A stretch of 10,733 nt of DNA from NCBI GenBank assembly GCA_946478755.1, contig CAMLDJ010000177.1:1-10733 (forward strand), read 5' to 3'. Position 1 is the first letter of the stretch; every line of letters begins with the position of its first letter. The stretch is from an uncultured Pedobacter sp. Its GTDB lineage: Bacteria; Bacteroidota; Bacteroidia; Sphingobacteriales; Sphingobacteriaceae. Under the pieces are notes generated by a model, which was given only the letters and a program-made list of their open reading frames with translations, did no database searches and was not told where the DNA came from. This document shows positions 6,173 through 10,733 of the stretch, piece by piece. The translations under genes and the position numbers were made by a program.

Positions 6173-6687
6173 TCGTCTACCATCCAGCTTTTGACTTATA
6201 CCATTCAGTGTACCGAATGTTGCAGATTTTGACCCACTTCGACAGGAATGATTATGTTGAAACGGAAAGGCTCCGTATTTGGGATTTTTATTTGCTTTTT
6301 CCTGATAAGATCAATACCATCAAACTAAAAAATACTGAAAAGGACATAAAGGATTTGATTAAGGATTACATCAAACAGAGCAACAATCCCTATGAACTAT
6401 TGCTGGATAACAGAAAAGTATTTGAAAAGATCAAACCCTATCAATTAGGCGCGTTAAAATGTTTGGCCTCATACGGAATTATAGATAAGAATTATATCCA
6501 TACAAACAGGGTAACAATCATATCAAAAGAAATTTTGTCAAACTATTCGGCGAAATTCGAGGCGTTAAGCCCCAAAGAAAGCAATGCAATAAGTTTATTA
6601 ACTTCTCATTTTTATTTGATGTCGTTATACGGTGAAAACGGGTTGAAAGAAAGAACCCAATTATTAGAAAGTAAATACGATGCATAA
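6169..6687 (+). CDS. ABC-3C system middle component (172 aa)
   Basis: I chose the ATG at 6169 over the one at 6148 because it forms an ATGA overlap with the previous stop and begins directly before the conserved-looking YHPAFDLYHSVYR. The protein continues with a helical N-terminal half, including RLRIWDFYLLFPDKINTIKL, and a C-terminal half with LGALKCLASYGIIDKNYIHT and LSNYSAKFEALSPKESNAIS, probably winged-helix-like. YHPAFD, DFYLLFP and the position between a C-terminal-domain protein and a Rad50-like ATPase identify it as the middle component, which bridges effector and ATPase. It may be the MC5 subtype, but I cannot separate subtypes with certainty. It overlaps the ATPase gene by 8 bp. 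Confidence 0.75.
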   Translation: MIVYHPAFDLYHSVYRMLQILTHFDRNDYVETERLRIWDFYLLFPDKINTIKLKNTEKDIKDLIKDYIKQSNNPYELLLDNRKVFEKIKPYQLGALKCLASYGIIDKNYIHTNRVTIISKEILSNYSAKFEALSPKESNAISLLTSHFYLMSLYGENGLKERTQLLESKYDA

Positions 6688-8611
6688 TAATCTCTTTTTA
6701 AATCGACTGCTAATTACCACGCGTGAAAATAAGGTAGCTTATGATCAAACTTTTCATAGCGGGATTAATATTATAAATGGCGACAATAGCAGCGGTAAAT
6801 CAACAATTTCTCATTTCATATTTTATGTGTTAGGCGGTTACTTCAATGATTGGGTGAAGGAAGCAAAAAAGTGCCGTGAGGTCGTTGCAGAAGTTGAAAT
6901 GAACAAAGCCATTTTTACCTTACGAAGAGGGATAAATATTAGTCCTGAAACTAATAAAGGGAATGCTACAGAACCCATATACATTTATTGGGGGCCAATG
7001 GCAGACTCTGAAAAAGTTGCTGCACACGAATGGCAAAAATTCAATTATAATTCATCCGCAGAAAAGAAGAGCTTTTCCAATGTGTTTTTTGAAAAGCTTG
7101 ATTTACCTATTGTAAAGGGTGATAGCAACATTACTTTTCATCAGATATTACGCTTGTTGTATGTAGATCAAGAATCTCCGACCAGTTCGTTATTCTTGTA
7201 CGAACAGTTCGATACGACACTTACCAGGGAGACCGTTTCCGATCTGTTATTAGGTGTTTATAATCAGGTATTATATGATGCGAAAACGAGAAAAGTAGAA
7301 GCTGACAAAGAGTTTGATGATGTTAAGCGTGAAATAAAAGTGATAAAGCAATTTATCCCGAATGAACTTAATCTTTTTCCTGCGCATATACTTCAACAAA
7401 TAACAAACAAGGAAGCGGAAATATTCAAAATTGAAGAAGATTTAATTCAACTTCGGGAGAAAAATAAGATTGTAAAATATACAGCAAACACTAAGCTGGC
7501 CTTCGAACAACTGACGCAAGAGTCCATTGTACAAAGAAACATTGTCAGCGGGTTGGAGGAAAAGATTACCTCCCTTAAATATGAAATAGAGGATTCGCGG
7601 TACTTCATTGAAACGCTGGAAGCAAAAATAAAGGCAATCAGAAATTCGATCCTAACTAGAGAGTTTTTAGGCGATTTTCCCCTTGATTATTGTCCTGAAT
7701 GCTTGTCAGATTTGAAAAAGCCCGAAGTGACTACTGCATGTAAGTTATGTAAGGAGCCAATAGACCAGAGTTTCGGTGTAACCCAAGCTAGAAAAATTGA
7801 GCAGGAGTTAAGCTTTCAGATAAAAGAGTCAAAAAGTCTGATGGTTAAGCGGGATCGCTTGCTGATTGAACTTCAGTCTAAGATGGATTCTGAAAAAATT
7901 AAGCTTAAACAAATTCAGACAAAAGTAAATACTGCATTAAAAGATGTAAAATCAATCAGAGATGAGCGGATTGATAAGTTATATGTAGATAAGGGCTTTG
8001 TAGAGGGTGAAATTTTGCAACTCAGAACGTTGCTTGAAAATGCTGAATTGTACCAGAAGCTGGTTAAGAAGCGCGACGAACTAGACCAAGAAATCACCTA
8101 CCTAACAGCTGCCATTAAAAAAATGCAAGGCGATCAGGAAAAACTGAAAGCTTCAATAAACAACGCCATTGAAAAAGAAGGATTGTACTTGCTTAACAAT
8201 GATCTGGAAAGGCAGGAAGATTTCAAGGCGGCAAAGGAATTTAATATAGATTACAGGAACAATCTGGCATTTATTGCGGATAAGGATGCTAAGTATTCAG
8301 CTAGTTCGAATTTTTATCTTAAAACAGCAGCCCGGTTCGCCATATTCCTCGCTTCCTTATCCATTGAAAAAATGAGGTATCCGAGATTTATACTTTGTGA
8401 CAATATGGAGGATAAGGGGATTGAGCCTCTGCGTGCACATAATTTTCAAAAGATAATTATAAAAGAGGCGCAAAAATTTGACTCAAAGAACTATCAGATG
8501 ATTTACACTACTTCTTATCTTCCTGATGAATTAAAAAGCAGCGAATACATTGTCGGGGAATATTACACGAAACAAAACCCAAGCCTGAAAAATGTCACAT
8601 CGGCAGATTAA
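6680..8611 (+). CDS. ABC-3C system Rad50/SbcC-like ABC ATPase (643 aa)
   Basis: Residues 30-42 are the Walker A region (NIINGDNSSGKST, with the P-loop at 34-42), and YVDQES around Q164 is the Q-loop. Residues about 200-325 and 365-500 are long coiled coils flanking a zinc-hook-like tip with two CxxC pairs: C338/C341 (CPEC) and C354/C357 (CKLC). The C-terminal lobe has SASSNFYLKTAARFAIFLAS in place of an LSGGQ signature (540-559) and RFILCDNMEDKG (569-580) as Walker B plus D-loop. N575 sits where ABC ATPases usually have the catalytic Glu, and IYTTS (608-612) replaces the usual switch-loop His. The DNxEDKG form is what I recall for ABC-3C ATPases. The enzyme is expected to sense an invader-associated nucleic acid or nucleoprotein and trigger the effector through the middle component. 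Last gene of the overlapping operon; a strong but interrupted terminator begins 23 bp after the stop. Confidence 0.88.
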   Translation: MHNNLFLNRLLITTRENKVAYDQTFHSGINIINGDNSSGKSTISHFIFYVLGGYFNDWVKEAKKCREVVAEVEMNKAIFTLRRGINISPETNKGNATEPIYIYWGPMADSEKVAAHEWQKFNYNSSAEKKSFSNVFFEKLDLPIVKGDSNITFHQILRLLYVDQESPTSSLFLYEQFDTTLTRETVSDLLLGVYNQVLYDAKTRKVEADKEFDDVKREIKVIKQFIPNELNLFPAHILQQITNKEAEIFKIEEDLIQLREKNKIVKYTANTKLAFEQLTQESIVQRNIVSGLEEKITSLKYEIEDSRYFIETLEAKIKAIRNSILTREFLGDFPLDYCPECLSDLKKPEVTTACKLCKEPIDQSFGVTQARKIEQELSFQIKESKSLMVKRDRLLIELQSKMDSEKIKLKQIQTKVNTALKDVKSIRDERIDKLYVDKGFVEGEILQLRTLLENAELYQKLVKKRDELDQEITYLTAAIKKMQGDQEKLKASINNAIEKEGLYLLNNDLERQEDFKAAKEFNIDYRNNLAFIADKDAKYSASSNFYLKTAARFAIFLASLSIEKMRYPRFILCDNMEDKGIEPLRAHNFQKIIIKEAQKFDSKNYQMIYTTSYLPDELKSSEYIVGEYYTKQNPSLKNVTSAD

Positions 8612-8652
8612 TATTGTAACAAACTCCTTTTGGAAAACCCTGCCCGATTGCC

Positions 8653-8839
8653 GAGGACACTGAAAAACTACCCGATGAGAAATGGCTTATGAATTTTCAA
8701 TCTCATAAGCCATTTTCTTTATGATTTTCGCAAGCTTCTAAATTTTATTTCGCCATTAGACGATTCTAAAGCACCTTAATTGCCGTTTCATCTCAATGCT
8801 TGATGCGACATTTTTTTACTGAGACTTTTTCAGTGCCTC
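8653..8839. mobile_element. 187-bp MITE-like element with ~14-bp terminal inverted repeats and 8-bp target duplication
   Basis: The ends are GAGGACACTGAAAAA (8653-8667) and, on the other strand, GAGGCACTGAAAAA (8826-8839 reversed), identical apart from one inserted base. The direct repeat CGATTGCC flanks both ends (8645-8652 and 8840-8847) and is the loop-proximal part of the terminator hairpin the element interrupts. It contains no open frame of note and no transposase, so it would depend on an intact element elsewhere. The CACTGAAAAAGT-type end recalls IS1182-like ends, while an 8-bp duplication fits IS1595- or ISL3-like elements; I do not assign a family. Confidence 0.7.
8681..8714. repeat. 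12-bp perfect hairpin inside the MITE-like element
   Basis: AATGGCTTATGA (8681-8692) pairs perfectly with TCATAAGCCATT (8703-8714) around a 10-base loop, followed by a T-rich stretch. It may act as a substitute terminator for the ABC-3C operon after the original one was split, or be a structural part of the element. Confidence 0.7.
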
Positions 8840-8866
8840 CGATTGCCGGGCAGGGTTTTTTAATGG

Positions 8867-9037
8867 TCAGTATTTTTCCAGCCAGTTCTTTATATCATTG
8901 AAGTCCTTTAAGTCTAGTTGGTTCTCAATAAGTTTAGCTTCTTTTACGGCATCTCTATTAAAGAAACTGGTTGTAACAATTATACTTTTTAACGGTCGAT
9001 GGGTATATCTTTGCCTTGGTTCTAAGATAATATAGAC
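8867..9037 (-). pseudogene. 3' stub of an Mrr-like restriction endonuclease gene
   Basis: On the minus strand an open frame closed by a stop at 9038-9040 reads VYIILEPRQRYTHRPLKSII, then VTTSFFNRDAVKEAKLIENQ, then LDLKDFNDIKNWLEKY and stops at 8867-8869. The VTTSFF-x-RDA element followed by LxLKDFNDIxxWL is the typical C-terminal end of Mrr-type (PF04471-like) restriction endonucleases. No start codon or catalytic core remains, so this is a truncated remnant of about 56 codons. Its end faces the ABC-3C operon across the shared terminator. It was cut off at about 9037, next to the decayed copy of the 251-aa gene, so the junction probably marks a recombination or deletion. Confidence 0.6.
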
Positions 9038-9059
9038 TTATTCATTCGCCACTATGGTA

Positions 9060-9182
9060 GATTGACCGGACATTCCTAAAGACAGGGAAAATCCCCCTGA
9101 ACGATCCCGCCTTACTCCGATAGATCAAAAGATTTTTGAAATTAAACCAAAAAAAACAGATAAAAACGCATTTTCAAATTAG
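9060..9182 (+). pseudogene. Decayed, frameshifted copy of the 3' end of the 251-aa gene (262-1017)
   Basis: From GACAGGG at 9081 the frame reads DRENPPERSRLTPIDQKIFE followed by IKPKKTDKNAFSN and a TAG at 9180-9182. It corresponds to DRDNPGSRSRLIPIYQKLFE and IKLKKGR at the end of the intact gene. I count 58 identical bases in the 80 aligned to 931-1010. One base is missing just before (CCTAAAGAC against CCCAAAAGAC), which breaks the frame. Upstream, IDRTF may be the last recognisable part. The rest of the gene is absent. Confidence 0.75.
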
Positions 9183-9337
9183 CGATCTTTAATCACGATT
9201 AAGGATTGCATCAATCTGATATTAAATAACTTATGATTAAACATCAACTTAGTTTAAAACACTCCAAGTTACCATAAAAATCTTTATGGTACTGGTAAGC
9301 CATTTTCATAGTATTCTTTTGTCCCAAAACAAAGGCT
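9183..9337. repeat. Intergenic inverted repeats upstream of the HTH genes
   Basis: This 155-bp AT-rich stretch holds TACCATAAA (9270-9278) paired with TTTATGGTA (9283-9291) around four bases, a perfect 9-bp inverted repeat 47 bp before the ATG at 9338. Just to its left, TTAATC-ac-GATTAA (9189-9202) is a second one. TTTTG-tcc-CAAAA sits close before the ATG. The 9-bp repeat is a reasonable operator for the HTH proteins encoded downstream, or a site connected with element excision. Confidence 0.4.
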
Positions 9338-9607
9338 ATGGAGATTATCAATGAACAAGCCCTTAGCCAGTGCATCCGGGATGCATTGCGGGCAGAACTA
9401 CAAGAGCATTTCAAAACAGGCAGTTCATGTAAGGAACAGGAAGAACGCCTGTTGTCCAAACAGGAACTATCCGCCGAGCTTGGTGTATCTCTGGTCACCC
9501 TGACAGACTGGATGAAAAAGGGGCTGCCCTTTTTACGCCTGCACAGGCGTTTGTACTTCAAAAAAAGTGAAGTGCTTAAAATCATGCAACAAGACATTAC
9601 AGATTAA
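9338..9607 (+). CDS. Small excisionase-like HTH DNA-binding protein (89 aa)
   Basis: Residues about 38-83 form a MerR/excisionase-type helix-turn-helix followed by a wing: LLSKQELSAELGVSLVTLTD, then WMKKGLPFLRLHRRLYFKKS, then EVLKIM. The N-terminal 30 residues are a helical extension. Proteins of this kind (HTH_17-like) are frequent in Bacteroidota integrative elements, where they act as excision or transfer regulators. It is followed 18 bp later by a second protein of the same class. A minus-strand open frame covers the same bases but has a Ser/Cys-rich composition and is a shadow. Confidence 0.85.
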   Translation: MEIINEQALSQCIRDALRAELQEHFKTGSSCKEQEERLLSKQELSAELGVSLVTLTDWMKKGLPFLRLHRRLYFKKSEVLKIMQQDITD

Positions 9608-9610
9608 TTT

Positions 9611-9618
9611 AAGGAGGG
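9611..9618 (+). promoter_or_regulatory. Strong Shine-Dalgarno sequence AAGGAGGG
   Basis: AAGGAGGG lies 7 bp before the ATG at 9626. This is close to a perfect anti-16S complement, whereas the genes of the defence island have none. It fixes the start of the 87-aa gene. A GGGAGG-type site also precedes the ATG at 9886. Confidence 0.7.
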
Positions 9619-9625
9619 AATTATT

Positions 9626-9889
9626 ATGCACGTGGAGATCATCACTAAGGAAGATTTAAAACAGTTAAAGACCGAGATGTTGGCCGAGATCAGGCAGCTT
9701 ATGAAACCAGAAGACAGGCAGAGTAAGCAATGGCTAAAAAGCGCCGAAGTGCGCAAGCTGCTGAACATCTCACCTGGAACGCTGCAAAATTTACGCATCA
9801 ACGGTACGCTGCGATTTACAAAAATTGGCGGGATGATGTACTACAAACTGGAAGACATCAACAGGCTATTAGAGGGAGGTAACCAATGA
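9626..9889 (+). CDS. Small excisionase-like HTH DNA-binding protein (87 aa)
   Basis: An N-terminal helix (ITKEDLKQLKTEMLAEIRQL) is followed by a helix-turn-helix at about 36-82: WLKSAEVRKLLNISPGTLQN, LRINGTLRFTKIGGMMYYKL and EDINRLLEGG. The G-x-L-x-x-x-K-I-G-G-x-x-Y-Y-K wing is typical of the HTH_17 excisionase class. It is distinct in sequence from its upstream neighbour although of the same fold, so the pair may bind different sites or act together. Its TGA stop overlaps the next ATG (ATGA), so the three genes from 9338 to 10191 form one operon. Confidence 0.87.
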   Translation: MHVEIITKEDLKQLKTEMLAEIRQLMKPEDRQSKQWLKSAEVRKLLNISPGTLQNLRINGTLRFTKIGGMMYYKLEDINRLLEGGNQ

Positions 9890-10191
9890 CCGGAACCAGC
9901 ATCCATAACGGGGAGGCGGACTACAGCAAACTGGTCAGGCGCATGGGTGCAGACAGCCGGATGCTGGCCACCCATGTCAGCCTGTTTACCGCACTCTTTG
10001 TCTGCTGGCAGCATGGAGGTTTTACCAGCCCCTTTGCCGTTACCCGCAAAAAGCTGATGGCCTATAGCCGCATCGCATCTGTTGCCACATATCACAAATG
10101 CATCAAAGAATTAGATGCATTTGGATACATCCGCTACCAGCCATCTTACCATCCGATCAGGGGCAGCCTGGTCTACTGGCCGCCCGGTTGA
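9886..10191 (+). CDS. Winged-helix DNA-binding protein of mobilizable element (101 aa)
   Basis: Starts at the ATG that overlaps the previous stop by 4 bp. The N-terminal 27 residues are polar. Residues about 28-98 contain a helical stretch (ATHVSLFTALFVCWQHGGFT) and a winged-helix pattern: FAVTRKKLMAYSRIASVATY, HKCIKELDAFGYIRYQPSYH and PIRGSLVYW. This is a family I know as a conserved hypothetical in Bacteroidota elements, between excisionase-like genes and mobC. Its precise job (transcription control or replication initiation) is not established from sequence. Base composition is more G+C-rich than in the defence genes. Confidence 0.75.
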   Translation: MTGTSIHNGEADYSKLVRRMGADSRMLATHVSLFTALFVCWQHGGFTSPFAVTRKKLMAYSRIASVATYHKCIKELDAFGYIRYQPSYHPIRGSLVYWPPG

Positions 10192-10465
10192 TCCGGGCAC
10201 CTGACAAGAAAATGGTGCCGGGAAATCCCGGCGAAGTTTGCACCCTGACGCTCCTTACAGGAGCCATCCGGGCATGGAAACCGCTAAGGTTTGCCGAAGC
10301 TTTTAGCACGTCAAACTTATGCACTTTGTAGGGAGCGAGTTAATGTTTTTGCTATACAAAAACCCGGATTCACCCTAAAGGGATGCCCCGGACTCGCTCC
10401 CGTTGGTCGGTTAAAAAAAGGAATTAAGAAAGGATCTACCAAAGATTTGGAAAGGAAAGCAGCTC
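10192..10465. other. 274-bp hairpin-rich non-coding stretch, candidate oriT / leader region
   Basis: No convincing gene is present; the open frames here overlap the flanking genes in other frames and have no family features. Four hairpin structures follow each other: GCCGGGA/TCCCGGC (10217-10232), GCTCCT-tac-AGGAGC (10250-10264), AAACC/GGTTT (10278-10292) and a large nested one (10331-10401, separate entry). Such a run immediately before a mobilization gene is typical of an origin of transfer. Confidence 0.5.
10331..10401. repeat. Nested inverted repeat before mobC, possible oriT core
   Basis: The outer arms GGGAGCGAGT (10331-10340) and ACTCGCTCCC (10392-10401) are perfect 10-bp complements. 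Between them lie a perfect 7-bp hairpin GTTTTTG-ctata-CAAAAAC (10345-10363), the short CCCT-aa-AGGG (10373-10382), and CCGG blocks at 10364-10367 and 10388-10391. The position 65 bp before the MobC start fits an oriT, where relaxase and MobC-type proteins bind inverted repeats near the nick. A structured mRNA leader is the alternative. Confidence 0.5.
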
Positions 10466-10733
10466 ATGAAAACAGCGATAGCAAATAGTGAAATAAAGAA
10501 AAAAAGAGTACCCGGCAGACCAAAAAAAAAGATTAGCCGTAGTGACCTGCTGATGATCCGATTAACCCCTACAGAAAAACAACTGATCGGGCAACGGGCA
10601 AAAAATGTGGGGCTGAAACCTAGTGAATGGTTCCGCAAGGCGGCAAAGAGTGCAAGAGTTTTTCCCCGCTTTACCCCGGAGGAAAGCGGATGGTTCAGGA
10701 TGCTATCAGGGATGGCCAATAACCTCAACCAGT
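10466..10733 (+). CDS. mobC: MobC-type mobilization protein, N-terminal part (3' truncated by window)
   Basis: The start ATG at 10466 follows AAAGGAAAG. 89 residues are visible. A basic leader (KKKRVPGRPKKK) is followed by a ribbon-helix-helix type segment, DLLMIRLTPTEKQLIGQRAK and NVGLKPSEWFRKAA (about 27-60), then VFPRFTPEESGWFRMLSGMA and NNLNQ. The GRPKKK leader, RLTPxEKxxI, GLKPSEWFRKAA and the NNLNQ end (normally followed by xxKxAH) are the hallmarks of Bacteroidota MobC/BmgB-type accessory proteins, which help the relaxase bind oriT. The relaxase gene is expected directly to the right, outside the window. Confidence 0.85.
   Translation, partial: MKTAIANSEIKKKRVPGRPKKKISRSDLLMIRLTPTEKQLIGQRAKNVGLKPSEWFRKAAKSARVFPRFTPEESGWFRMLSGMANNLNQ

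Larger units (their letters stand above)
8634..8861. terminator. Bidirectional Rho-independent terminator split by an insertion
   Basis: Left part 8634-8652 (AAAACCCTGCC plus CGATTGCC) and right part 8848-8861 (GGGCAGGGTTTTTT) rejoin into a 13-bp perfect stem, AAAACCCTGCCCG / CGGGCAGGGTTTT, with loop ATTGC and poly-T or poly-A on either side. It lies between the ABC-3C ATPase stop at 8611 (+) and the endonuclease stub stop at 8867 (-), so it served two convergent genes. The 187 bp between the parts are the MITE-like element described separately. The two arms can still pair across the insertion. Confidence 0.75.

Noticed and set aside
8634..8861. The full 35-bp imperfect inverted repeat read as transposon ends
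   Set aside because: The outer CCCTGCCCG arms together form a perfect terminator once the middle is removed, and CGATTGCC is in direct, not inverted, orientation. A target duplication inside a hairpin explains both facts better.
9841..10095. Minus-strand 84-aa open frame over the winged-helix gene
   Set aside because: Overlaps two genes with recognisable folds and has no family features.
10098..10488. Plus-strand frames of 77 and 65 aa across the hairpin-rich gap
   Set aside because: They overlap the winged-helix gene or mobC in other frames, and their translations follow the hairpin sequence without domain character.
1..10733. CRISPR array, tRNA, rRNA, integrase or transposase gene
   Set aside because: No regularly spaced repeats, no tRNA-like cloverleaf and no recombinase motifs were seen on either strand.

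Overview
The window looks like a piece of a Bacteroidota genome, most likely from the Sphingobacteriaceae (Pedobacter/Mucilaginibacter type). The reasons are the AT-rich coding sequence, the general lack of Shine-Dalgarno sites in the left and middle parts, and a right end that matches the small helix-turn-helix / winged-helix / MobC gene order of Bacteroidota mobilizable elements. This assignment is inferred from protein character; no database was searched.

Layout. Positions 1-1017 hold the tail of a Cys-rich protein and an intact 251-aa gene of unknown function. Positions 1018-1347 hold no intact gene, only a short coding-like remnant. Positions 1348-3345 hold a convergent pair of uncharacterised genes: a single-span membrane protein (+) and a 344-aa protein (-). 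Positions 3485-5250 are a two-gene operon of a YozE/SAM-like small protein and a Shedu-type (DUF4263) nuclease whose N-terminus looks like a response-regulator receiver domain that has lost its phosphorylation residues. Positions 5406-8611 are a tightly overlapping four-gene operon that reads as an ABC-three-component (ABC-3C) conflict system: a 62-aa membrane protein, an ABC-3C C-terminal-domain protein, a middle component, and a Rad50-like ABC ATPase with two CxxC pairs.

Positions 8612-9337 are a junction zone. It contains a strong terminator hairpin split by a 187-bp MITE-like element with apparent 8-bp target duplications, the 3' stub of an Mrr-like restriction endonuclease gene on the minus strand, and a decayed, frameshifted copy of the last part of the 251-aa gene at 262-1017. 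The defence genes are therefore bracketed by an intact gene and a broken copy of the same family, as expected for an accessory island inside a mobile element.

Positions 9338-10733 are mobile-element backbone: two small excisionase-like HTH proteins, a winged-helix protein, a 274-bp hairpin-rich non-coding stretch that is a candidate oriT, and the start of a MobC-type mobilization gene running off the right edge.

The most interesting signal is in the ABC-3C operon. The C-terminus of the small membrane protein and the N-terminus of the next protein carry the same motif (11 residues identical, KVVGGDDNSTN) although they are encoded in different reading frames. This resembles the shared amyloid-type (RHIM-like/BASS) motifs that link bacterial signalling proteins to membrane-disrupting effectors. 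It suggests an ABC-3C system whose effector is split in two and rejoined through a self-associating motif.
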